From: Methanococcus aeolicus Nankai-3
Lineage (GTDB): Archaea; AGJL01; Methanococci; Methanococcales; Methanococcaceae
Assembly (NCBI RefSeq): GCF_000017185.1
Contig: NC_009635.1
Span: forward strand, 870,563-934,562
Length of the DNA: 64,000 bases
Reading direction: 5' to 3'
The notes under the pieces were generated by a model that was given only the letters and a program-made list of their open reading frames with translations, did not search any database and had not been told where the DNA came from. This document shows, piece after piece, positions 1-8,149 of the stretch (within the stretch, counting starts at the first letter, position 1; each line of letters begins with the position of its first letter). A program made the position numbers and the translations under genes.

Positions 1-149
1 TCGATAAATTAATTGTTGCTGATTTGAAAAAACCAGAAGTTGGAATTGATGTTGTTAGAATAATAATTCCTAAAATAGAAGTTTATTGTATGGATAGAGA
101 TAGAATTTCACCTTGGATAAGAGAAAGAATGAAAAATATTAAAAATTAA
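1..149 (+). CDS. ycaO: YcaO-type McrA-glycine thioamidation protein, C-terminal fragment
   Basis: Only the last 48 residues lie in the window, read from base 3 to the TAA at 147-149. The tail [18 protein letters not shown] is the characteristic C-terminal strand of YcaO proteins, which carry out ATP-dependent backbone phosphorylation. In methanogens the YcaO protein, with TfuA, installs thioglycine in the McrA subunit of methyl-coenzyme M reductase. Assignment to that subfamily rather than another YcaO paralogue is inference, because the ATP-binding core is upstream of the window. Confidence 0.7.
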   Translation, partial: DKLIVADLKKPEVGIDVVRIIIPKIEVYCMDRDRISPWIRERMKNIKN

Positions 150-156
150 AAATTTA

Positions 157-280
157 CAAAATCTAATATTTTGAATTCAAAATCTTCGATTTTGTACAAA
201 ATCCTAAAAGGATTTTGAATTCAAAAGCTCTGCTTTTGTTCAATATCCGAAGGATATTGAGATTTTCCACCCTGTGAAAA
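157..280. repeat. Tandem array of four short hairpin cassettes
   Basis: Four consecutive inverted repeats follow the ycaO stop codon: around ACAAAATctaatATTTTG, CAAAATCttcGATTTTG, CAAAATCCtaaaAGGATTTTG, CAAAAGctctgCTTTTG and CAATATCCgaaGGATATTG (the first is imperfect). Each has a 6-9 bp stem and a 3-5 nt loop, and the stems differ while staying self-complementary. The stretch ends in a CCCTGTGAAAAA-like sequence resembling one end of the family A elements, so it may be a truncated element. It could also act as a transcription terminator for ycaO. Confidence 0.7.
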
Positions 281-323
281 AAATAAGAATAAAAATAAAA
301 TTATAAAATATTAATACGATATA

Positions 324-851
324 TTAACATCTTACTTTAAATGTCCATGTTGTATTATTATTTTCCTCATCATATTCTACTTTTTCAAATGATGCTTTAC
401 AATTCCTAATGTCATTAATTACATAAGCATATATTATACAGGGGGCTACTGTAATAGGTATATTTTCCTTATTTAACTCCAAAACACTTTCTCTCAATAC
501 TGGATTTATTACTTCCAAAACCGCCAATCCATCATTTTCCGAATAAATTAAATCATCACAAAGTCCCAAATCTTCGATGAATGCTTTTTTTAATGACTCT
601 TCGGATAAATTATTTTTATCGACTATGTTTTGAGAATGAAGATATTCTACAACATATTTTGCCGATAATCTAGAAATTGACCTAGAACTTGGTCCAACTA
701 CTTGAAATACTGCTTTATTTACCACATATATCATTCCATTTAATAACGCCCTAGATTTTATAATATCACCACTCATTTGCCATTTATTATCGATACTAGA
801 TATAATTATTTTATAATATATATGCTTTATTATATTTTTTAATAATGGCAT
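324..851 (-). CDS. Hypothetical protein
   Basis: I do not recognise the family. It is a 175-residue soluble protein with no clear signal peptide or membrane segment. The conserved-looking part begins near residue 32 (KSRALLNGMIYVVNK) and includes a PSSRSISRLSAKYVVEYL stretch, suggesting a compact alpha/beta domain. The first 25-30 residues are Ile/Lys-rich and look like untranslated leader. A perfect GGTGAT ribosome binding site (765-770) sits three bases before an ATA codon (759-761), so the real start may be that ATA, or the ATG at 774-776, rather than the ATG at 849-851. It is flanked by hairpin repeats on one side and a family B element on the other. Confidence 0.5.
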   Translation of the reverse strand: MPLLKNIIKHIYYKIIISSIDNKWQMSGDIIKSRALLNGMIYVVNKAVFQVVGPSSRSISRLSAKYVVEYLHSQNIVDKNNLSEESLKKAFIEDLGLCDDLIYSENDGLAVLEVINPVLRESVLELNKENIPITVAPCIIYAYVINDIRNCKASFEKVEYDEENNNTTWTFKVRC

Positions 852-956
852 TTAATAGATTAATAATATCAATTATATATTGTGATGCATATATTTGATA
901 AATTAATATATTTTAAAAATAATAATAAAAAATATGTAAATATTTATATATTACCA

Positions 957-1093
957 TATAGTGTATAACCTAGATTATATTCTAGAACTTTTTGCACTAA
1001 TGGGTATGTAAAATATATATTAGTTTAAATTTCCATTAAAATACTTTAAGATTTTTTTAACCCGTAATGAACATACATTCCGAACAGACTATA
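957..1093. repeat. Family B MITE-like element, copy 1
   Basis: About 137 bp bounded by TATAGTG and GACTATA. Its reverse complement begins TATAGTCTGTTCGGAA and ends near GTGCAAAAAGTTCTAGAA, closely matching the copy at 16494-16602. The right terminus overlaps the stop codon (TAG on the minus strand, 1089-1091) of the DUF354 gene. Confidence 0.65.
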
Positions 1094-2105
1094 AATACTC
1101 ACAAATTTTTTCAAAAATTAAATTAGTTGGGTCCTCTAATTTTGGCATTTTATTTTTCTTACCAATATTGTCAATTACATATTTTACTATTTTATCTATT
1201 GATTTCGTATGTATCATGAGATTTTTTTTCATAAGGTATGTATCTACGCCCAAAATATTTTGAGGGTAGCATGAAACCGTAGGAATCCCCATAACTGCGG
1301 ATTCCCTATTCATAGTTCCTCCTGCTCCAATCATAGCATCGGCATGATATATTAGAGATATTGCATCAATACTATGGGGCACTACGGCATTTAGTGATTT
1401 ATATTTTTCTTTCTGGGCATCTGTTCGCGAGAATGCTACAATATTACAATCTATTTTTTTATTTAATTTTTCAATGATTTTTGGAATAATATCTCCATTT
1501 CCATTGCAGTATGAAGAATTAGGGCAAGACCTCATTATAATTATTGGCATTTCAGGATTTAGGTTTAATTCATTAACGATATTTTTATTAATTGGAATTA
1601 TTCCATTTAATCGGGAGTTAATATTTGCAACTTCACATGTTCCATTAAAAGAAATAAAATCCCTTCCCCCCTGTTTCCTTAACATTGTTTTATTTATTCC
1701 TTCTGGAACTATTAAATCATTTACCAATGGCATAGTTAATCTATTTTGGGCTTCGGCATACTCATTATCTACTGTAAAAATTGATGGAATGCCAAGTCCA
1801 AAGGCTACCCGAGGGAGCTCCACAGAATGTTTTGCAATTGCAACTTTTGGTTTGTTGTCTTTTATTACTTTTGTTAAGCCAATAATTCGTTCTGTGGAAT
1901 TTATAAGTTTTTCTTCCGTAGTTCCTCCGTGTTTCCCTATTAAAATTGGTTTTGATGTGTAATTATATAAATTAACAATATTTTCTAAATTTTTAAAATC
2001 TCTTAGCGTAATAATATATTCAATACCTTCCTTCTCAAATTTATTTATTAATTGTGAAAAGTAATGAACATGAGGGGCATTAGTAAAGTCAATCCATGCA
2101 TCCAT
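1089..2105 (-). CDS. DUF354 family protein (glycosyltransferase-B-like fold)
   Basis: 338 residues, normal length for DUF354. The N-terminal signature DFTNAPHVHYF (about residues 6-16) and the later GAGGTMNRESAVMGIPT segment (about 255-272) are typical of the family. DUF354 proteins resemble UDP-sugar 2-epimerase/MurG-type GT-B enzymes and often sit in surface-polysaccharide loci, but no substrate is known. The start is well supported: GGTGGTTAA precedes the ATG at 2103-2105. It stands alone here, with no glycan genes nearby, and its stop codon lies inside a family B repeat. Confidence 0.8.
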   Translation of the reverse strand: MDAWIDFTNAPHVHYFSQLINKFEKEGIEYIITLRDFKNLENIVNLYNYTSKPILIGKHGGTTEEKLINSTERIIGLTKVIKDNKPKVAIAKHSVELPRVAFGLGIPSIFTVDNEYAEAQNRLTMPLVNDLIVPEGINKTMLRKQGGRDFISFNGTCEVANINSRLNGIIPINKNIVNELNLNPEMPIIIMRSCPNSSYCNGNGDIIPKIIEKLNKKIDCNIVAFSRTDAQKEKYKSLNAVVPHSIDAISLIYHADAMIGAGGTMNRESAVMGIPTVSCYPQNILGVDTYLMKKNLMIHTKSIDKIVKYVIDNIGKKNKMPKLEDPTNLIFEKICEYL

Positions 2106-2196
2106 TTAACCACCGATAATTAATAACTGTAAAAATAATAAATTAATAATAAATTAATAAAATATTTAACTCATATTTATTATATATTCGAAAACT

Positions 2197-2366
2197 ATAA
2201 TCAATCTTCGGTCTTTTTCACTAATCCCTATTAAAAGCTAAAATCTCTACCATATTACAATAAATGAAGAAATTTGTTTACAAAAGCTATGCTTTTGTAC
2301 AAAATCCTAAAAGGATTTTGTTTAATAATAAGCCGGATAAGGGATAGTTATTGAAGATTAACTATA
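2197..2366. repeat. Family A MITE-like element, copy 1 (with hairpin cassettes)
   Basis: 170 bp. The left end reads TATAATCAATCTTCGGTC and the right end GAAGATTAACTATA, imperfect terminal inverted repeats. The interior carries two hairpin cassettes at about 2279-2322 (ACAAAAGctatGCTTTTGT and CAAAATCCtaaaAGGATTTTG). It occupies most of the otherwise gene-free gap between the DUF354 gene and the duplicated leader of the next operon. The same gap has one GGAGCTCC palindrome (2465-2472) and AT-rich sequence with no other recognisable feature. Confidence 0.75.
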
Positions 2367-2563
2367 TTTGCAGTGATGATATTTCCACATACCAAATTTT
2401 ACATAATATACAATAAACTAAATATTTTTGGCTTACTAGAACTACTTTTTGAACACAAAATATGGGAGCTCCGAAGTCATCTTCACCACAATAAATAATA
2501 TATAAATAATAATAAACACTATATATATTTAGTTATTCTTATTATTCATATTATATTGTAATC

Positions 2564-2705
2564 ATCATTTATTATAAAAAAGAAGGAGAGATATTAATGT
2601 TGATTAATATTCTTACTGCTATTATTATTACCAGTATTATTACCAGTATTATTCTCATTGGTACTATCATTTATTATAAAAAAAAGAAGGAGAGATATTA
2701 ATATG
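2564..2705 (+). repeat. Duplicated leader/ribosome-binding-site segment
   Basis: A direct repeat: about 36 bases from 2564 (starting ATCATTTATTATAAAAAA, containing AAGAAGGAGAGATATTAATG) recur from 2666 with two extra A residues, ending in ATATTAATATG. Each copy carries the ribosome binding site and a start codon. The first copy opens a 34-codon ORF and the second starts the 417-residue enzyme gene. A recent local duplication is the simplest explanation. Confidence 0.75.
2597..2701 (+). CDS. Possible 34-residue hydrophobic leader peptide
   Basis: A short ORF with its own AAGGAGAGAT ribosome binding site, encoding one Ile/Thr/Ser-rich hydrophobic segment followed by a basic tail (YYKKKKERY). 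It ends one base before the ATG of the ornithine cyclodeaminase-like gene, and its last codons are formed by the second copy of the duplicated leader. It may be translated and coupled to the downstream gene, or it may be a by-product of the duplication. No family is recognised. Confidence 0.35.
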   Translation: MLINILTAIIITSIITSIILIGTIIYYKKKKERY

Positions 2706-3956
2706 TTTGTTAGAGAAATTGAATTAAAGGGCCACATTATAGACAATAGAATACTACCAAAAGCATTTGATACGATATTAGAGCTTGATGGGGATTATAC
2801 CGTATTGGAATTTGATATCGGTAAAAGAAAAACCGATATATCATATGCAAAAATGCAAGTTATAGGTAAAAATCAAGAGCACCTGGATAAAATATTGGAG
2901 GAGCTCCAAAACATAGGGGCAGAAATTCCGGAAATCGAAGAGGTAAAAGTAAAACCAGCAGAAAAAGACGGAGTATTGCCAAAAGGATTTTACTCAACAA
3001 CCAATCATCCCACACATATAAAATATAATGGGGAATGGATAGAAGTTAAAAAACCTAAAATGGACGGCATAATTATAGTTTGCCCTGAAACTAAAACAGC
3101 CGAAACTAAGGTAATGAGAGATATTAAAAAAGATGATTTAATTGTTGTTGGACATCATGGCATAAGAGTGATACCTCCAGAAAGACCACGGGCAAAAGGA
3201 GAATTATTTGAGTTTATGAATTCTGATGTATCGGCTGAAAAACCAAAACAGGCAATTGTGGAAAATATTGCAAAAGAGATGTATCAAATAAGAGAAGAAT
3301 ACAGAAAAACAGGCGAAGGAGGAATAGCAATTGTCGGAGGTCCTGCCATCATACACACAGGAGGAGGAAAAGCAATTGCAAAGCTTATTAAAATGGGATA
3401 TATTCAAGCACTACTTGCAGGAAATGCCCTTGCTACCCACGATATAGAAAGTGTTCTTTATGGAACTTCGCTTGGCGTAAATATAAAAACAGGAAAACCA
3501 GTTTTAGGAGGGCATAAGCACCACTTATATGCCATTAATGAAATAACCAAAGCAGGAGGTATAAAAGAAGCCGTAGAGCAAGGCATACTTAAAGAAGGAA
3601 TTATGTATGAATGTGTAAAAAATAATGTTCCATTTGTTCTTGCTGGAAGTATTAGGGACGACGGACCACTTCCAGATGTAATTCCAAATATAATTGAGGC
3701 CCAAAATAAAATGAGAGAGGCAATATTGGATAAAAAAATGACCATAATGATGGCTACACTATTACATTCAATAGCCACAGGAAATTTAATGCCCTCTTAT
3801 GTAAAAACCGTTTGTATTGACATTAATTCCGATGCAGTAACAAAATTAATGGATAGAGGAACTTCCCAAGTAATCGGAGTTGTTACAGATATTGGAGCAT
3901 TTATATCTTTGCTTGTTGATGAATTGGAAAGAATGGAAAATGAAAATACAAAATAA
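2703..3956 (+). CDS. ocd: Ornithine cyclodeaminase-like protein, TIGR00300/LOR-SDH family
   Basis: 417 residues from the ATG at 2703, which has AAGGAGAGAT upstream; an in-frame earlier start at 2658 would encode a basic non-family extension. The N-terminal half (from MFVREIELKG) is the LOR/SDH-type domain of TIGR00300 proteins. The C-terminal half has a Gly-rich nucleotide-binding segment (GGPAIIHTGGGKAIAKL, about residues 227-243). A member of this family from M. maripaludis has been reported as an archaeal ornithine cyclodeaminase making proline from ornithine with NAD, unrelated to the classical enzyme; that function is transferred by similarity. It lies upstream of a DUF2100-like gene. 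Confidence 0.75.
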   Translation: MFVREIELKGHIIDNRILPKAFDTILELDGDYTVLEFDIGKRKTDISYAKMQVIGKNQEHLDKILEELQNIGAEIPEIEEVKVKPAEKDGVLPKGFYSTTNHPTHIKYNGEWIEVKKPKMDGIIIVCPETKTAETKVMRDIKKDDLIVVGHHGIRVIPPERPRAKGELFEFMNSDVSAEKPKQAIVENIAKEMYQIREEYRKTGEGGIAIVGGPAIIHTGGGKAIAKLIKMGYIQALLAGNALATHDIESVLYGTSLGVNIKTGKPVLGGHKHHLYAINEITKAGGIKEAVEQGILKEGIMYECVKNNVPFVLAGSIRDDGPLPDVIPNIIEAQNKMREAILDKKMTIMMATLLHSIATGNLMPSYVKTVCIDINSDAVTKLMDRGTSQVIGVVTDIGAFISLLVDELERMENENTK

Positions 3957-4014
3957 AATAGTAATAATAATATAACAATATCAATAATTGAATAAAAAAA
4001 TATATAGTGATAAA

Positions 4015-4686
4015 ATGGACGAATTAAATAATTCAAAAATACTATTAAAAAAGGCAGTTGGTACCATATCTAAAATAGAAAAATCCAAACCTATAACTAC
4101 TGCCACTCCACAATTAATTAATGAAAAATCCTGGAAAGATGCTGAACCAGGAGTTATAAACAGTGGAGAACTTAAAAAAATGATGTATTCTGCAATTGAA
4201 GCAGATGATTATTTGGGTAAAACTGCCCCAACCCATAAATTAAATAAGGAACAGGCCGAAGAATTCTGTAAAATATTATTCCAGACTAAAAAACATATTG
4301 ATAAAATATTAAAAGAATTTGGTTTTGAAATAACTGAGGGAGCTCCCAAGCTAAACGAAAATTCATTGTATATTGTAGGAAATAAAAAAACACTGAAAAA
4401 TTTAAAGAATATCGAGCCAAATTTAAATATAATATCCACAGAAGGAGTTTTGGAACCAGAGGATATGAAAATTATAAATCCAAAAATTAATGATAAAGCC
4501 CTAATTGGAATTGAAAAAAAATGCAATATTGTTAAAAATCAAATTAATGACCTAATAAATAAAGTAAATCCTTCAACTGTTGTTGTTGTAGTGGATAAAA
4601 ATAATAATGCCGACGAATTAATATATAATAGTGCAAAAAAACATTGGAATGCTATTAAAATAGATATTGAAACTATTTTGGATTAA
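4015..4686 (+). CDS. DUF2100-like methanogen protein
   Basis: 223 residues from the ATG at 4015, chosen because AGTGAT lies just upstream; a TTG at 3988 is the alternative. It is soluble and Lys/Asn/Ile-rich, with no metal motif or signal. The pattern (N-terminal helical half, then an alpha/beta half ending near NPSTVVVVVDKNN) fits the uncharacterised archaeal DUF2100 family as I recall it. It follows the cyclodeaminase-like gene by about 60 bp on the same strand. Function unknown. Confidence 0.6.
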   Translation: MDELNNSKILLKKAVGTISKIEKSKPITTATPQLINEKSWKDAEPGVINSGELKKMMYSAIEADDYLGKTAPTHKLNKEQAEEFCKILFQTKKHIDKILKEFGFEITEGAPKLNENSLYIVGNKKTLKNLKNIEPNLNIISTEGVLEPEDMKIINPKINDKALIGIEKKCNIVKNQINDLINKVNPSTVVVVVDKNNNADELIYNSAKKHWNAIKIDIETILD

Positions 4687-4761
4687 CTATATATATTATA
4701 CAAATAAATATATAATTTACACAATATATCAATGATATAATATTAAATATAGGGTGGATAT

Positions 4762-5034
4762 ATGTCAATTAAAATTAGCGAGATGCTTGGAAAAAAAATA
4801 TATACTACAAAAGGATTGTATGTTGGAGAAGTTTATGATGCTATGATAAATCTTGAAAAATCTTCAATTGGAGGTATTGTGGTTTCTGATGTGAGTAGAG
4901 GATGTATGGGTGATACAATTAGCGAACCTACACGAAAAATAATATTGCCTTATGGAATTGTATATTCAATTGGGAATATTGTATTAATAAAACCACCTAC
5001 TACGAGAGGAGAGGCTAAAAGCCCAATTATGTAA
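4762..5034 (+). CDS. PRC-barrel domain protein
   Basis: 90 residues forming a single PRC-barrel: the opening SEMLGKKIYTTKGLYVGEV and the later KIILPYGIVYSIGNIVLIK are the two recognisable halves. PRC-barrel proteins in archaea occur next to RNA-processing and photosynthetic-type assembly functions, but this short stand-alone type has no assigned role. The start has a GGGTGGAT ribosome binding site. A GGAGCTCC palindrome at 5055-5062 lies just past the stop codon. Confidence 0.8.
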   Translation: MSIKISEMLGKKIYTTKGLYVGEVYDAMINLEKSSIGGIVVSDVSRGCMGDTISEPTRKIILPYGIVYSIGNIVLIKPPTTRGEAKSPIM

Positions 5035-5199
5035 AAATTATGGGAGTTATTATTGGAGCTCCCTGAATACATCACATATATTTATTTTATGAATGTTTTA
5101 TATTCTAAATATAATTTTTATTTTGCATAATTTGTATGGATTTTTTTTATTATATTGATAGTTTTTTATTTTATAATTTAATATTAGAGTGAATGAAAA

Positions 5200-6000
5200 A
5201 TGTTAAAAATAGGCATAATAGGGTGCGGAACAATAGCTACGATGATAGCAAAAGCCATTAACTACAAAAAAATCAACGGGACTATTGTAGCACTATATGA
5301 CAAACATAACGATAAATCACAAGATTTAAATAAATTAACTAATGCCAAAATATGCGATAGTATAGATAAGCTTGTAAAAGAAGAATTAGATATAGTAATA
5401 GAATGTGCATCAATTAAATCAGTAGAAGAAGTTGCCACCAAATCATTAAATCATAAAAAAAATGTAGTTATTATGAGTGTTGGAGCTTTGGCAGATAAAA
5501 ATTTATTTTCAAAATTATATAAAATTGCCAACGATAACGAAAAAAAGATATTTGTTCCGTCAGGAGCTATTGCAGGAGTTGATGCTATTAAAACCGCATC
5601 AATAGGACGAATAGATGAAGTGAGCTTAATCACTACAAAGCCAGTTTATGGATTGGAAGATGCCTTAAAAAATAAAGGTATAGATACTACAAATATATCA
5701 GAACCTACGGTTGTTTTTGAAGGAACTGTGTTTGATGCCATTAAAGAATTCCCTCAAAACATAAATGTATCCGTAGTGTTATCCATTGCCTCAAAAATTC
5801 CTGCAAAGGTTAAAATTGTAGCTGACCCGTCGGCAACATCAAATAAACACGAAATAATTGTAAAAGGTTCAATAGGCACAATTAAAACGGTGGTGGAAAA
5901 TAATCCCTGTAAAGACAACCCCAAAACTTCGGCGTTAGCTGCCTATTCTGTTATTAGATTGTTAAAAGATTTGTCTGAACCAATAATTGTTGGAACATAA
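5200..6000 (+). CDS. nadX: L-aspartate dehydrogenase
   Basis: 266 residues, the usual length. The N-terminus [16 protein letters not shown] is the Rossmann NAD(P)-binding motif. [12 protein letters not shown] (about residues 120-131) and the TSNKHEI segment near residue 209, containing the catalytic His, are typical of NadX. It oxidises L-aspartate to iminoaspartate, the first step of NAD synthesis in archaea lacking NadB. It is monocistronic here, with about 160 bp on each side and a GAGTGAAT ribosome binding site. Confidence 0.9.
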
Positions 6001-6160
6001 AATTTTCCAAAACACATAAAAAAATACATAAAATTATATATTATTTATTTCTATTTTTATTTACAATTAATTATTAGCTGTTAATTATTAGCGAATTTAT
6101 TTTTATTTGATTTATATATTATATTACTAATATTTACTACCCTCATAATCTGGTGAAATT

Positions 6161-7705
6161 ATGGATACATATGGCTCAACCAACGATATAATTAAAAATT
6201 CAATTAAAGACTTAAATCTACCTGAAAAAATTAAAATATTTGATACTACCCTAAGGGATGGAGAACAAACCCCAGGAGTATCTCTAACACCTGATGAAAA
6301 GGTAGAAATTGCCATTAATCTAAATAATCTTGGAGTAGATATAATAGAGGCAGGATTTCCAATATCTTCCCCTGGGGAGCAGGAGGCAATTAAAAAAATA
6401 ACTTCCTTAAATCTAAATGCTGAAATTTGCGGACTTGCAAGAGCTGTTAAAAAAGATATTGATATAGCAGTAGATTGTGGCGTGGATAGCATACATACAT
6501 TTATAGCAACATCCCCACTACATAGAAAATATAAATTAAAAATGGATAAGGAACAAATAATAAATAAAGCAGTTGAATCAATTGAATATATAAAAGAAAG
6601 AGGGCTAAAAGTAGAATTCTCAGCCGAGGACGCCACACGAACAGAATTAGATTATTTGATTGAAGTTTATAAAAATGCCGTAGATGCAGGAGCAGATAGA
6701 ATAAATGTTCCAGATACCGTTGGAGTAATGATTCCAAGGGCTATGACATATTTAATAAGCGAAATAAAAAAAGAAATAAATGTTCCAATTGCCGTTCATT
6801 GCCATAATGATTTTGGGCTTTCTGTGGCTAACTCAGTAGGGGCAGTCGAAGGAGGGGCAGAGCAAATTCACTGCACAATAAACGGATTAGGTGAAAGAGC
6901 TGGAAACGCATCTCTTGAAGAAGCCGTAATGTCTTTAAAAATGATTTATGGAATAGAAAGTAATATTAAAACTGAAAAATTAACAGAAATATCTAATTTA
7001 GTATCAAATCTTACAGGAATAAAAAACCAACCAAATAAGGCAATAGTTGGAGAAAATTCATTTGCTCATGAAAGTGGAATTCATGCCCATGGAGTTTTAG
7101 CTCATGCCCTAACCTACGAACCTATTGACCCAGAAATAGTAGGGCAAAAAAGAAAAATCATACTTGGAAAACATACTGGAACTCATGCAATATTATCCAA
7201 GTTAAAGGAACTTAATTATATTGTGGGAGAAAATATTACGGAAGAACAATTTAATGAAATCTCCAAAAGAATAAAAGATGCAGGAGATAAAGGAAAAATG
7301 ATAACTGACTTAGATGTTGTTGCAATAGTGGATGATATTACAGATAGAACCGCAGAATCAGAAAGAGCTGTTAATTTAGAACAAATAGCCGTAATGACTG
7401 GAAATAAAATAATACCTACTGCAAGTGTCTCTTTAATCATGAATAATGAGAGATATACAACTTCAAAAGTAGGAGTTGGACCTGTTGATGCAGCTTTAAA
7501 AGCCATTTGTTCCATCACTGGCGAAAAAATAAAAATAAAAGAATATCATATAAATGCCATTACAGGGGGAACTGATGCATTGGCAGAAGTTATTGTTATA
7601 TTAGAAGGGCAGGGCAGGGAAATTACTGCAAAGGCTGCAAATGAAGACATAGTTAGGGCATCAGTTGAGGCTATTATTAACGGAATAAATAAAATAATGA
7701 AATAA
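6161..7705 (+). CDS. leuA: 2-isopropylmalate synthase
   Basis: 514 residues with the full bacterial/archaeal LeuA plan: an HMGL-like TIM barrel opening with [16 protein letters not shown] (about residues 27-42), metal-binding HCHNDFG, the [11 protein letters not shown] motif, and a C-terminal LeuA dimer/allosteric domain (about 385-514) that senses leucine. The enzyme condenses 2-oxoisovalerate with acetyl-CoA. It is separated from the paralogues CimA and AksA by the GFPISSPGE segment and by its length. A GGTGAAATT ribosome binding site supports the start. Two GGAGCTCC palindromes follow the stop and may help termination. Confidence 0.88.
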   Translation: MDTYGSTNDIIKNSIKDLNLPEKIKIFDTTLRDGEQTPGVSLTPDEKVEIAINLNNLGVDIIEAGFPISSPGEQEAIKKITSLNLNAEICGLARAVKKDIDIAVDCGVDSIHTFIATSPLHRKYKLKMDKEQIINKAVESIEYIKERGLKVEFSAEDATRTELDYLIEVYKNAVDAGADRINVPDTVGVMIPRAMTYLISEIKKEINVPIAVHCHNDFGLSVANSVGAVEGGAEQIHCTINGLGERAGNASLEEAVMSLKMIYGIESNIKTEKLTEISNLVSNLTGIKNQPNKAIVGENSFAHESGIHAHGVLAHALTYEPIDPEIVGQKRKIILGKHTGTHAILSKLKELNYIVGENITEEQFNEISKRIKDAGDKGKMITDLDVVAIVDDITDRTAESERAVNLEQIAVMTGNKIIPTASVSLIMNNERYTTSKVGVGPVDAALKAICSITGEKIKIKEYHINAITGGTDALAEVIVILEGQGREITAKAANEDIVRASVEAIINGINKIMK

Positions 7706-7720
7706 ATTATATAATATTTG

Positions 7721-7744
7721 GGAGCTCCCAAAAATGGGAGCTCC
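7721..7744. repeat. Paired GGAGCTCC palindromes after leuA
   Basis: Two GGGAGCTCC palindromes separated by 8 bases, just after the leuA stop. Either palindrome can fold on itself, and the two can pair with each other to give a longer stem, followed by T-rich sequence, so the pair could act as a terminator. It is also simply a double instance of the genome-wide iterated palindrome. Confidence 0.5.
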
Positions 7745-7797
7745 TTTATATATTAAATATTAATAATAAAAATATTAAAAATGAAAAAGGCGATAAA

Positions 7798-8130
7798 ATG
7801 AAAATAGCAATACCTATGGAAAGCGATAAAATATGTTCCCATTTTGGGAAAAGTCCTTATTTCTTAATTGCTGAGATAGATGATGACAAAAAAGAGATAG
7901 TAAATACCCAAATTATAGATAATGTTCCCTGTGATGGTCAAGGTCATGGTAAAGCTATTAATATATTATTAAATGAAAAGCCCGATGCTATATTGTATAT
8001 AAACATGGGTAATAACAGTATAGAAAATTTATCTAAAAAAAGTATTGAATTATATAAATGTGAAACCGAAGAGATAGATAAAAATATAAAATTATATTTG
8101 GAAGGAAAATTAGAAAAAATACAAAATTAA
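7798..8130 (+). CDS. NifX/NafY-like dinitrogenase iron-molybdenum cofactor domain protein
   Basis: 110 residues with the compact Nitro_FeMo-Co fold: KIAIPMESDKICSHFGKSPYF at the N-terminus is the family signature. Family members bind Fe-S or Fe-Mo cofactor precursors, and many archaeal copies have no link to nitrogenase. No nif gene is present in the window, so a general Fe-S carrier role is as likely. It is preceded by an AAGGCGAT ribosome binding site. Confidence 0.82.
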   Translation: MKIAIPMESDKICSHFGKSPYFLIAEIDDDKKEIVNTQIIDNVPCDGQGHGKAINILLNEKPDAILYINMGNNSIENLSKKSIELYKCETEEIDKNIKLYLEGKLEKIQN

Positions 8131-8149
8131 AATAAAATTTAAAAAATAA

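Noticed and set aside
1474-1962. 162-codon open frame on the plus strand opposite the DUF354 gene
   Set aside because: It mirrors the DUF354 codons on the opposite strand, has no ribosome binding site and no recognisable domain.
7798-8130. Nitrogenase cofactor gene indicating diazotrophy
   Set aside because: The domain is widespread without nif genes and no nifH, D or K is in the window.
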